From NCBI GenBank assembly GCA_030272585.1, contig BSYQ01000004.1:3596001-3660000 (forward strand): DNA of 64,000 nucleotides. Reading direction: 5' to 3'. The stretch's first letter is position 1, and the number at the start of each line of letters is the position of its first letter. Of this stretch, positions 56,065 to 63,952 are shown in pieces. Origin of the DNA: Bryopsis sp. KO-2023 (Eukaryota > Chlorophyta > Ulvophyceae > Bryopsidales > Bryopsidaceae). A program made the translations under genes and the position numbers. A model generated the notes under the pieces. It saw only the letters and a list, made by a program, of their open reading frames with translations. It had not been told where the DNA came from and searched no databases.

Positions 56065-56331
56065 TGTTAGGGATGTTAAGAGCTACATCCAGTCAGGTCC
56101 AGTCATGTACAGTCATGTACAGTCATGCGTAGTCATGCTGACGTGGACATGTGAGTCAGGTCTAGTCATGATGACTAGACCTATGTCGGGTGCCCACCTA
56201 GGATGGTTGTCCTAGGTACCATGCGGGGACGCTAGGATCCTTGGGGGTCATGGTATTAATGGGCTTCAAGGTCATGGACTCATAAGTTTTAGTTTTTAGC
56301 TCTTCTTAGACTTGCACCCCCAAGTCTAACA
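56065..56331 (+). repeat. 3' LTR of nested element
   Basis: Same 267-bp sequence as 48747-49013; followed by the second TAGCA (56332-56336). Confidence 0.95.
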
Positions 56332-56336
56332 TAGCA

Positions 56337-56809
56337 TCATACTTAGCAAGAGACATTTCATGAAAAATCTCCCTACTAGCAAAATCTCCAAATCTGAGAG
56401 TAGCCCTGATCTTCCCTTTAGATTCTAAGGTACTTCCCCCAGCCAGGCTAACTTTTTCTTCTTGTGCTTCTAATTCCAGCTTATTTTTCTCGCAAAATTT
56501 CCGAGCCAAAAAGCAATCAGTTGCTCCACAGTCTATTAATATCTCAGCTGCAAAACCTGAGATTTCCCCTTTTACAGTAATCAGTTGTCTAGTTCGGTTA
56601 TCAGTTTCAGCCACTGCTAGAAATCCGAACTTAGTCATGTCTAAATCTGTCCCATCAAATGAATGGACTTCTAGGTTATCTTGGTTATCAGGTCTAGTCG
56701 GTTCCTTGGACGTTTCTTCCAACGAAAAATCCCTCGAATTCCTAGAATTCCTCGAACTCGCAGGCTTCCCCTTAACTTCACACCCTGCGAGTTTACCTAA
56801 CATACTCAT
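56337..56809 (-). CDS. pro: outer element protease (5' part of split pro-pol)
   Basis: The start ATG (56809-56807) overlaps the gag stop as ATGA. The frame is -1 relative to gag and is open further upstream. It reads MSMLGKLAGCEVKG, a Ser/Asn-rich linker, then the retropepsin region: FAAEILIDCGATDCFLARKF, SLAGGSTLESKGKIRATLRF. The active-site triad reads DCG, with Cys where D-T/S-G is usual. The reading frame runs into the nested LTR and is continued by 48741-45674 on the far side. Start/stop overlap suggests reinitiation rather than a classical slippery site; I see no X-XXY-YYZ heptamer in the overlap. Confidence 0.85.
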
Positions 56810-57801
56810 TTTCGCGAGGGGCAGTCTCGAGCGTAATGCCCTCGACGCCCACACTTGTAACACTTCACCTCTCCGTCTGCTTTTTCTTTCTTCCAGACTG
56901 GCTTATTTCTTTCTCTCTCTTTATCACCTCGCTGTTTCTGCTGTCTCTGTTGTCGCCTTCTTCCGACGTAGTCCAATTCCATGTGATCCGATCTGCGATT
57001 TCCGCCGCCGCCGCTGCCGCCGCCGCCGCCGCGATCTCGATTCAAGATCGAACTCCCAGATTGAGCTCCTCCCCACCTTTCCGCCACTCGAATAGCTTCA
57101 TCCAAGGTCTTGGGGTTTTGGAGGTCGGTCTCGATTCCAACCCTCCCTCGCAAACCATCGACGAACCTGTGTATTTTCTCGCCCTCTGATGCGTCGGAAA
57201 TATACAACATCAGCTGCCTAAAGCGATGCGTGTATTCCCGCACAGACATTCCGCCTTGGCGTAAATTCGCCCATTCTGTCCGTGTGCGGCGCAAAAAATG
57301 TGGTTCTCCGAACTGGTTTTTCAGCTCCTCACAGAAGTCCTCATACGTCGGCAAAGGTCGACCTCCATCAGTCTCCGACTCCTCCACTCTTGTCCTCCAC
57401 CATGTCGCGGCTGGCCCTCTCAGTAGAGATCCTGCCAGGCGGAGTTTCGAGACTCCATCTTCGACGTGGGTGGCGTCAAAATGCACTCGGAGGCTGAACA
57501 ACCAGTCCTGGATAGGAGGGTCATTCTGCCTGCCTCCCCACAGATCAGGTCGGGCTGGCTTGCTTCTCAGGTCATTACCTCGACCACCACTTCCAGCCGC
57601 CGTTCCAGCCTGTGCTGCAGTTGCCGCCCCGATTGCTGTTCCCACTTTGTCGGTTAGTTGCTCCAAAATGGAGCTTCCCACAGCCTCATTGACCGCCGTG
57701 CTCAGCATTCCCGGTACTTCTTCGACCACGCCTTGCACTCGGTTCAACCTTCCCATTACCTCCTCATACGCCGCCCTCAACTCAGCCACCTGTTGCTCCA
57801 T
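56806..57801 (-). CDS. gag: outer element gag with CCHC zinc knuckle
   Basis: 331 aa. N-terminal coiled coil (VAELRAAYEEVMGRLNRVQG), Ala/Gly linker, the retrotransposon gag core (QDWLFSLRVHFDATHVEDGV, AATWWRTRVEE, REYTHRFRQLMLYI, IHRFVDGLRGRVGIE), a Gly-rich segment, a basic region and a canonical CCHC knuckle CYKCGRRGHYARDC just before the stop. Forms the particle and binds element RNA. Lies 7 nt after ORF3 and overlaps the protease ORF by a single ATGA. Confidence 0.93.
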   Translation of the reverse strand: MEQQVAELRAAYEEVMGRLNRVQGVVEEVPGMLSTAVNEAVGSSILEQLTDKVGTAIGAATAAQAGTAAGSGGRGNDLRSKPARPDLWGGRQNDPPIQDWLFSLRVHFDATHVEDGVSKLRLAGSLLRGPAATWWRTRVEESETDGGRPLPTYEDFCEELKNQFGEPHFLRRTRTEWANLRQGGMSVREYTHRFRQLMLYISDASEGEKIHRFVDGLRGRVGIETDLQNPKTLDEAIRVAERWGGAQSGSSILNRDRGGGGGSGGGGNRRSDHMELDYVGRRRQQRQQKQRGDKERERNKPVWKKEKADGEVKCYKCGRRGHYARDCPSRK

Positions 57802-57808
57802 CTCAGCC

Positions 57809-58168
57809 TCAAAAATCCTCGGTTAGGGTATTCCGCGGATAGGTAAATTCGGATACCCTAACTTTCTTCGACTGCCTTTTCCGATCAAGGAGCTCCACTG
57901 ACTCTCCTTCCTGATTTACGAGGGTGTCTGGAACCCTCTTCCTCTCTGGATCTCCGGTGCACGTCCTCACGATCTGCCGCTCCTCTTGGGTCAGCTGCAG
58001 AAACTTGTCGCCAAACAAACCCAGAGGTCTGATAGTTGGGATTTCCAGACCCTCTGAGTTTACGACCGGCTCTTGCTCGTGCCCCCGTACGTTATGTACT
58101 CCTGGCTGCGCGAGCGTCCACTTTACTTGGTAGGTGTCGTTTAGTTCGTGGATCCTCTCCTCTTTCAT
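57809..58168 (-). CDS. outer element small ORF3 upstream of gag
   Basis: 119 aa (MKEERIHELNDTYQVKWTLA ... EFTYPRNTLTEDF). Its ATG overlaps the stop of ORF2 as ATGA; it ends 7 nt before gag. Charged and soluble, no known domain. The phrase YQVKWTL resembles YYRVEWQ in ORF2, hinting at related small domains. Confidence 0.55.
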   Translation of the reverse strand: MKEERIHELNDTYQVKWTLAQPGVHNVRGHEQEPVVNSEGLEIPTIRPLGLFGDKFLQLTQEERQIVRTCTGDPERKRVPDTLVNQEGESVELLDRKRQSKKVRVSEFTYPRNTLTEDF

Positions 58169-58464
58169 TGGTGAAAAAGCGATGTCAGGGCCAAGGAGTT
58201 CCGTTCCTCCTCGTCGTAGCGGTAAAACCTTGATGTAGTGGGAAAGTCGAGAGGTGACTCGGTAGTTGGGGTTGGCTGATTCTCCTTGTCAGCCTGTTCT
58301 TCCAGCTCTTTCAGAAAGCAGAGTAGGTCGAGTTCTTCGTAGTTCAACTGAACCTCGTTCCTCCTAGCTTCCCTCCGCACAATCGGTAATCCCAGCTCCT
58401 CGTCGGGATACTGCCACTCTACTCTGTAATAAAGATCGAGAAGGTGAGCCAGCCAAGGGTCCAT
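58165..58464 (-). CDS. outer element small ORF2 upstream of gag
   Basis: 99 aa from the first ATG (MDPWLAHLLDLYYRVEWQYP ... LALTSLFHQ). Acidic, with an ELDLLCFLKELEEQ helix. Ends in the ATGA shared with ORF3. No known family. Confidence 0.5.
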   Translation of the reverse strand: MDPWLAHLLDLYYRVEWQYPDEELGLPIVRREARRNEVQLNYEELDLLCFLKELEEQADKENQPTPTTESPLDFPTTSRFYRYDEEERNSLALTSLFHQ

Positions 58465-58476
58465 AGACAACAAAAC

Positions 58477-58707
58477 TCACTGATGTTGGGGTTCCTCCTG
58501 AGTTGGGGTTTCAGGGGTAAGCGGAAGATCAACTGTCGCCTCCGTCTCAGTTCTCGATTCGCTTGATCCTGTGCTTTCAGTATCACTATTGTCTTCGCCT
58601 ATGTGCAGAACTTCCAACGGGTTCTCTTCCAGCCAGAGGTCTACAAGCAGTAACCTAGGATCTCCTTCTTCGCCAAACCAGTATTCTTCTTCTCTGATTA
58701 TAGGCAT
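58477..58707 (-). CDS. outer element small ORF1 just after PBS
   Basis: 76 aa from the first ATG downstream of the PBS (MPIIREEEYWFGEEGDPRLL ... TPTQEEPQHQ). Very acidic, ending in a Ser/Thr/Glu-rich stretch. The frame is open back through the PBS into the LTR, but a start there would encode the PBS itself. No known family. Confidence 0.45.
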   Translation of the reverse strand: MPIIREEEYWFGEEGDPRLLLVDLWLEENPLEVLHIGEDNSDTESTGSSESRTETEATVDLPLTPETPTQEEPQHQ

Positions 58708-58712
58708 AACTC

Positions 58713-58724
58713 GCTCCGAAACCA
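58713..58724 (-). other. primer-binding site of outer element
   Basis: Reads TGGTTTCGGAGC on the minus strand, one base after the 5' LTR; identical to the PBS of the nested element. Confidence 0.8.
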
Positions 58725-58725
58725 G

Positions 58726-59296
58726 TGAAACGGATTTGTTTCCTGAGGCTGAATACTTCCAGCCGCCACTTAACCCGTTCTTCACACACGTTGGGAGACG
58801 ACCAGAAGTTCTGTAAGAAAGGTCTGGGACACGAGAGTATACAACTGAATCTTATTTCAACAAGCTTGTTCTTTACAACGATCCCCAGCCTTTTATACTC
58901 TCAGCCCAGAGCTTCTAGAAAACTCCCAGCCCATCTCCTAACCTTACAAATACTAGCTATCATCTAGCTCTCCTCAAAACGTCTCTATCATTTCTCAGCT
59001 CAGCCCTTCTAGCCAGAGCTCCGACTAACCCTTTATAACCCTTGATAACCTCTAGACTAAGGACCCAGACTGAAGCTCCTTCCAGTCTGACTCCCGACTC
59101 TCTACCCAAACTCTCAGCCATCTGAGACCTGACACTGAATATACTGAACCTGGTTCGAACTCTTTTCACTACGTTTCAGCCTCTCATTGAGCATCACGTA
59201 ACTACCCCATTCCAGTCAGTCCGCGACTACCTGGAACTCTCAGACTGTAACCTCTGTTTTCCGCCTAGATCTTCGCCTACTAAGTCAGCCGTTTCA
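58726..59296 (-). repeat. 5' LTR of outer element
   Basis: Partner of 43477-44047. Would contain promoter and polyadenylation signals; on the minus strand a TATAAAAGG-like box is present (plus-strand CCTTTTATA near 58890). Confidence 0.95.
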
Positions 59297-59301
59297 AGGG
59301 G
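59297..59301. repeat. target-site duplication AGGGG (right copy)
   Basis: Matches 43472-43476. Confidence 0.9.
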
Positions 59302-60081
59302 GCGGCGGCGGCGGCGGGGGTGGCGGCGAGAAGAAGAACGATGAAGGCGAGAAGAACGACGGAAAGAAGAATGGTGGAGGAAGGAAGAATGGTGGAAGGA
59401 AGAACGGTGGAAGGAAGAATGGTGGCAAGAAGAACGGTGGAGGCAAGAAGAACAGTGGGGGTGGCAAGAAGGACACTGGCAAGAGCAAGAAAAAGAGCCA
59501 CCACAAGAAGAGCAAAAAGCACTAATGCGGCCACCTATGATGGTGAATGAATGTCACGCATTCACCTTGCTGAGGGTATGCGAAGACCCCTATCATATGA
59601 TGTCCATGTCAGTTTAGATGCGCCATTGAGCATCTATCTGACTATTTCTTCCTTTTTTTCTTTCGTTTTTTAGTTTTTTGCAGCTGACACTGTATTGCTG
59701 CTTGTGATTTGTTTGTGATCCTTACAGCAACGAAGAATGATTGTAGATTTACAAGAGAGGGGGCCCCCCTGTTTCGTAGATTTTTGTCTCCCTCGGAGAG
59801 TTGATGGAAAATCATTTAGGTTTTGATAATCGCAGCAATACTGCAGACTAGAGGGAGAGTTTACAAATTTTTTTATTTTGTTGGGAGAAGCAGAGTTGTC
59901 CATCTATCTTTTGTTTATCCCGAAATACCATGGAGACTATGAGGATTTGAAGCCAAAATTTTATTTTGGGGAGAAACACTATGGGAAAACCCGCTCTGTG
60001 CGGGGTTGGTCGAATCTCCGCCAAATATCGAAGAACGTCGAACTGACGAATTAAGACCCGAAACAGAACAGAAACGTATCA

Positions 60082-60122
60082 GGAACGGTCGGATGTACCT
60101 GGGTTCGACTCCCAGGCGTTCC
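60082..60122 (+). other. tRNA-like mini structure (acceptor + T-arm only)
   Basis: GGAACG (60082-60087), 10-nt linker, CCTGGG-TTCGACT-CCCAGG (60098-60116), CGTTCC (60117-60122), then A. The T-arm has a perfect 7-nt TTCGACT loop and B-box sequence, and the outer 6 bp pair perfectly and stack directly on it. D and anticodon arms are missing, so it is not a normal tRNA gene; it may be a tRNA-derived relic or a pol III promoter piece. Confidence 0.4.
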
Positions 60123-60136
60123 AATCCCCTTACAAC

Positions 60137-60180
60137 CGGGGTCGCGAAAAAGTCGTCAGCGACTGGAATTCGCGACCCCG
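60137..60180. repeat. long two-part hairpin
   Basis: Outer arms CGGGGTCGCGAA / TTCGCGACCCCG (12 perfect pairs, 60137-60148 and 60169-60180) enclose an inner AGTCG-TCAG-CGACT hairpin. The right arm runs directly into a CCCCGCACAG / CTGTGCGGGG inverted pair (60176-60199). Confidence 0.85.
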
Positions 60181-60997
60181 CACAGATGTCTGTGCGGGGT
60201 TAGAAACACCGCACAGGAGATCAACGCCGCACAGAGACCTGTGCGGGGTGAACGTAAAACGAGGGAATTTTCTTAAAACAAAAACACACACAAGTGCCCA
60301 CAGTCCCCGAATCCCAAGCAACCCATCTGTTCATCCAAACCCACAAGGTTTAATAGCCCAAACACCATCCACACAATGTACCCCGCACAGAAGTCCACAA
60401 CCCCCGCCCACACAGCCACATGCCCCGCACAAACACCGCGAAGAAAAAGAAGGAAGATCTTTTGACTCTTTCACTTGCTCTTTCGGGCAGTTTTCGGGGT
60501 TTTGGGGGAAATTCATTCAAAAAAACACACACACAGTTGTGCCCCAGTCTCCGAATCCCAAGCAACTCATCCGTTCATCGAAACCCGCAAGGTTTAATAA
60601 CCCACAATATCATCAGAAAAAACTATGAGAGCACGCACGTTAGTCGGAATCAAAAAAGGCCGCAGAGGGCTGTGTGCGGCGTTCCGACTCCGCACGATAC
60701 GCATTCATAACAATACCAAACAAGAAAACCCAGTCCCCGAAGCTCAAAAAAACCTTGACGTTCATCCAAATCGATCAACTTCGGCTAATCTTGACATGTC
60801 GAACCAAAAAGCCACACAAAAAAGAACAGGAAAACAACCACCACCGCACAGAAATCTCAACAGCCACGCACAAAAACCCATACACCCCGCACAGACCTAT
60901 TTTTTCGGAACGAGCGACGTTTTGGGGACGGCGAACGTTCCTCCTCGGCCACAAAACAACAGCCCCGCACACAGGCGCGTAAACCCCGCACCGCCGT

Positions 60998-63758
60998 TTA
61001 CTTCTTGCGCGACGACCTGCGTTTTTTTGGTGAATCCTCCTTCGCCTTCTTGGACCTCCGCGTTTTCTCGGCCTTTTCCAGAGCCTTCTGCCTGATGGAC
61101 TTCTTCCCACTATCGTACAACCGATCCCTGTCCCTCTTTTTTTTGGGCGGTTCATCCTCCCCCGCACTTGACTCGTAGTCGGGCTCGGCATCGTCGCCAA
61201 TGTCCTGTGCGGGGTCCATGGGATCCTGTGCGAGGCTGTCGTGATCGTCACCAGCGCCGCACTCTGTGACCGCATCCTCCAGAACTGGTGCTGGAAGACC
61301 GTGAAGCGCTGCCTCCGCGCTCTCGGAGAAAGGGCCGCCGGAGGTACCGGAGGCACCGGAGGGACCACCGGTGTCATGACTTCCGGATACCTCTCCTAAG
61401 CCGCACACACTAGTTTTAGCCCCGCACACACACATAGAAACCCCGCACACCAGAACATCAACAAAATGGTTACAAACACTGACTTTTTTGAACCACGCAC
61501 AGAAGTCCTCCGACCCCGCACGAAACAGGAAAAAACATGTGTCGACAACCAATCAATCCCTCACCTGGATCCAGTGGAGGCGGCTGCAGTACACGGGGAA
61601 TGGTGGGCTCCCTTGGCTGCTTCCCACGGGCGATCTCCTCCGGGGTCTCCTCCTCGGGTGGTGGCTGACGCACCTGCGTGCACACAAGAAATCAGTTAGC
61701 GCACGAAGTATGATAAACCCCGCACAGAAGACCTACCACCCCGCACAGAGACCGAAACAGCAACACCTAACCAAACACGCACAGACACAATCGAGGCCCG
61801 CACAGACAAGTTCATAACAGCCACGCACAGAAACACCCCACCCCCGCACAGAGACATTTAAGACACGCACATCAAGTTCTGCACTCACCACGGAATCATG
61901 GACCAGCGTCCCCGTCTCCGCGAACCTCCGCTTCATCGCCTTCACCTCGTCCACCCACGCTACCTCGGTCGTGTACCACTCGTCGTTCGGGACGAGGGTG
62001 GCGCGCAGGTGGACGGTGTCCTGTATTTTCTCGGTGCGGGTGGCGTTTTCAGTCTCCAGGGCGTCGATTCGCTTTTTGTGCTGCTTGATATTTCGCCTGC
62101 TGTCTTGTACCCTACAACCCCGCACAAACAACGTTAAGACCCGCACACACACACACGAACCCCGCACACACACAACACCCCGCACACAGACGACACCCAA
62201 CAGCCCCGCACAAACGCTACTAAACCCCGCACAGAACAGGAAATGGGCGCTTACCTGTCGACCACTCGTTGGCAGAGCGTGCGGTACCCGATCAAGAATC
62301 CCATCCGGCCCCCAACCACGCCTTCTTGATTCTGGGCGTGGAAGAGGATTCGGAATATTGCCGCCCCCATCATGTCGATCAAGCGCGGGCGAGTGGTTGG
62401 CGAGACCACATTTCCTCCGACCTGCCCACCACGCACACACAATAAATAACCCCGCACACACTAACATTACCCCCTCCCCAACGCCCAAACACCGCACACA
62501 CACACAACAACCCCCCGCACACACACAACAGCGCCCCGCACACACGTACTGCAACCCCGCACAGCACATAGTTCTCTGTTTTTCACTCACCGTTATCCCG
62601 TCAGGCATATTTTGCCTTGACGCGAGCATCCTCATCGGGTTGCGGAGCGTCGGAACGATTTCCTGAGCCCAGTATTGGTTGATCAGCTGTTATACAAACA
62701 CACATGAGGAAAAAAGTTAATTAACCAACCAGTACCACCGCACGAAGGGCGTGGAGCCCCGCACAGACGTTACTTAGCAAAACATTCGAGGAAGGGGTGC
62801 ATATAATTTTGTGCACCGCACCTGACCTTGAGGACCCTGCACAGGACTTGCCTTACCTTGTTTAGCCACCCAAACTCTTTTTCGTTCTTGTAGCGGCGCC
62901 TGGTTTTCCCGTCCTTCACCACCTTCACTATGAGCCTCGTGTCGAGTCTGCCCGTGATGCTCTCTGCCTGGGTACTCTTGATAGATGGCAAACGAGCAGG
63001 CGTGGGAGTCGCCATAGCGACGAGCATCTCCTTCGCCGCCTCGACCACAGCCTGTACACCGCACAAAGGCGTTACCACCCCGCACCACAGTGTTTCAACC
63101 CCGCACAGAGACACAAAAAACATGAAACACGCAACACCGCACAGAAGCACAACAGCACCGCAGATGAGAACATCCACCCCGCACACACTCACCATATCGA
63201 TGGGCTCTATCACTGCATAGCCAATGGATTCCACCACGTGCAGGTAGCTCTCCATATTTTGGATGGTGGAAACGAGGGCTTCGTCGATGACGTTGAATAT
63301 GGGCTTGTTTATCGTCTTCGTCGACCAGAAGTGTATTTTTCTGCCTGTGAAAGTCTGAACAAAAAGACAACATAGATTTTAGAGACAACCCCGCACACGG
63401 TCCCTGTGGCCCCGCACAAATCGAGAAGGAATTCCCTGTACCCCCGCACAACAATCCGTGAAGCCCGCACGGAGATATGGACACACCGCACAAAAACCCT
63501 GTACCCCGCACAGCGTAAAACGTTTACCACACAGATCACAAGTTGTTAAACCGAGCCGCCTTTGCGAATAACAGTCGTCTTCGTGGAACCAGATTTTTTC
63601 CTCACCGCAATAAGAGCCGACGCCGTAAAAGGCCTCAGTTCGCCGTACTCCTCGAGGATCTCGCGCTCCCTGCCCTCGTTGTCGCCAGTCATTTTGTTAA
63701 GCACTTCCTCAAGTGCTCCGATCTCGTTAAGGGTAAGCACAAGAAAGAAAACAATCAT
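60998..63758 (-). CDS. unknown protein, 8 exons, motif-filled introns
   Basis: Exons (5'->3'): 63758-63552, 63354-63193, 63051-62857, 62686-62591, 62421-62255, 62111-61889, 61673-61565, 61395-60998. All junctions are GT-AG and in phase; 518 aa. N-terminal Glu-rich helix (NEIGALEEVLNKMTG); FTGRKIHFWSTKTINKP; ESYLHVVESIGYAVIEPIDM; Lys/Arg-rich LIVKVVKDGKTRRRYKNEKE; LINQYWAQEIVPTLRNPMRM; PRLIDMMGAAIFRILFHAQN; a coiled coil (NIKQHKKRIDALETENATRT); a Pro/Glu-rich linker; an acidic stretch (DIGDDAEPDYESSAGEDE); and a very basic NLS-like C-terminus (KTRRSKKAKEDSPKKRRSSR). A nuclear role is plausible from composition only; no family recognised. The first donor (GTTTAA) is weak and the start codon is a guess. 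Confidence 0.75.
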
Positions 63759-63952
63759 TTTTGCAAAACGATAGAAAGGTAGGCCGCACACACCGAGTTC
63801 ACCAGGGTTCTCGAGCTCGATTGCCCCGCATGAAGCGCCAGGGGTGGGTTACATTATTTATAAACTAATTAGTGTGACTTGCGTAATGTGGGCTGCTTTA
63901 GTTTCTGTCCCATTCCGTCTCACCTGTTGTTTCCTTGCCGTTAGCGTTAAAG

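Larger units (their letters stand above)
48747..56331 (+). mobile_element. nested Ty3-type chromodomain LTR retrotransposon
   Basis: 7585 bp with 267-bp LTRs (48747-49013 and 56065-56331) beginning TGTTAG and ending CTAACA, flanked by TAGCA duplications. Order (+): LTR, PBS, ~1.2-kb leader, gag-protease, pol (RT, RNase H, integrase, chromodomain), PPT, LTR. It sits inside the protease coding region of the outer element, in opposite orientation, so it is the younger insertion. The LTRs look identical by eye. Confidence 0.95.
43477..59296 (-). mobile_element. outer Ty3-type chromodomain LTR retrotransposon (contains nested element)
   Basis: Two 571-bp LTRs (43477-44047 and 58726-59296) start TG and end CA with inverted ends TGAAACGG...CCGTTTCA, flanked by AGGGG duplications (43472-43476, 59297-59301). 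Order in transcription (minus): LTR, PBS, three small ORFs, gag, protease-RT-RNase H-integrase-chromodomain, extra ORF, PPT, LTR. Integrase after RNase H gives the Ty3 order, and the chromodomain marks a chromovirus. Without the nested 7585-bp insertion and its 5-bp duplication the element is about 8.2 kb. The LTRs look identical by eye, so insertion was recent. Confidence 0.95.
42734..59525 (+). pseudogene. secreted glycine-rich protein gene split by retrotransposon insertion
   Basis: Exon 1 (42734-42824) encodes a signal peptide, MASLKLTATLVLLGLVAVAS. Exon 2 starts at 42988 (DVKVTIDRDDAERLLSELNI), followed by either a 96-nt in-frame intron (43060-43155, GTAAAA...CGCAG) or a Lys/Glu-rich segment. 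A long run of Gly codons (GGC/GGA/GGG/GGT) reaches 43476, where the retrotransposon begins. After the element, from 59302, the Gly run resumes and ends in a basic Asn/Gly/Lys tail (EKKNDEG, KNGGGRKNGGRK, KKKSHHKKSKKH) with TAA at 59523-59525. When one copy of the 5-bp target duplication and the element are left out, the frame on both sides is the same. The gene is therefore otherwise intact and was broken recently. Glycine-rich secreted proteins are usually wall or matrix components; this is an inference here. Confidence 0.8.
59526..60997. other. 3' flanks with inverted CCCCGCACA motifs, no protein gene seen
   Basis: Between the end of the Gly-rich gene (+) and the stop of the unknown gene (-). 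The first ~450 bp is ordinary AT-rich flank. From 59997 the CCCCGCACA/TGTGCGGGG words begin, in both directions, together with a long hairpin (60137-60180) and a T-arm-like hairpin (60082-60122). Two similar stretches (about 60270-60350 and 60510-60600) share words such as CCGAATCCCAAGCAACYCATC and CACAAGGTTTAATA/CGCAAGGTTTAATA, a diverged tandem duplication of about 240 bp. Confidence 0.5.
59997..63834. repeat. dispersed CCCCGCACA motif field
   Basis: Roughly fifty exact or near copies of (C/A)CCGCACA in 3.8 kb, commonly as AACCCCGCACA followed by C, G or A. Nearly all introns of the minus-strand gene carry 2-6 copies, spaced about 15-30 nt, always in the same orientation (TGTGCGGGG in the pre-mRNA). 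Exons have almost none (one in the last exon at about 61205). In the 3' flank both orientations occur. The motif is not enriched elsewhere in the window. Confidence 0.9.

Noticed and set aside
61733..62635. A 300-codon uninterrupted minus-strand frame rich in VCAG/VRG words
   Set aside because: It reads straight through three introns; the repeated residues are translations of the TGTGCGGGG motif and the spliced model has consistent phases.
59997..63834. CCCCGCACA field considered as CRISPR, telomeric or simple satellite
   Set aside because: Spacing is irregular, copies are tied to introns and there is no fixed repeat period; none of these classes fits.
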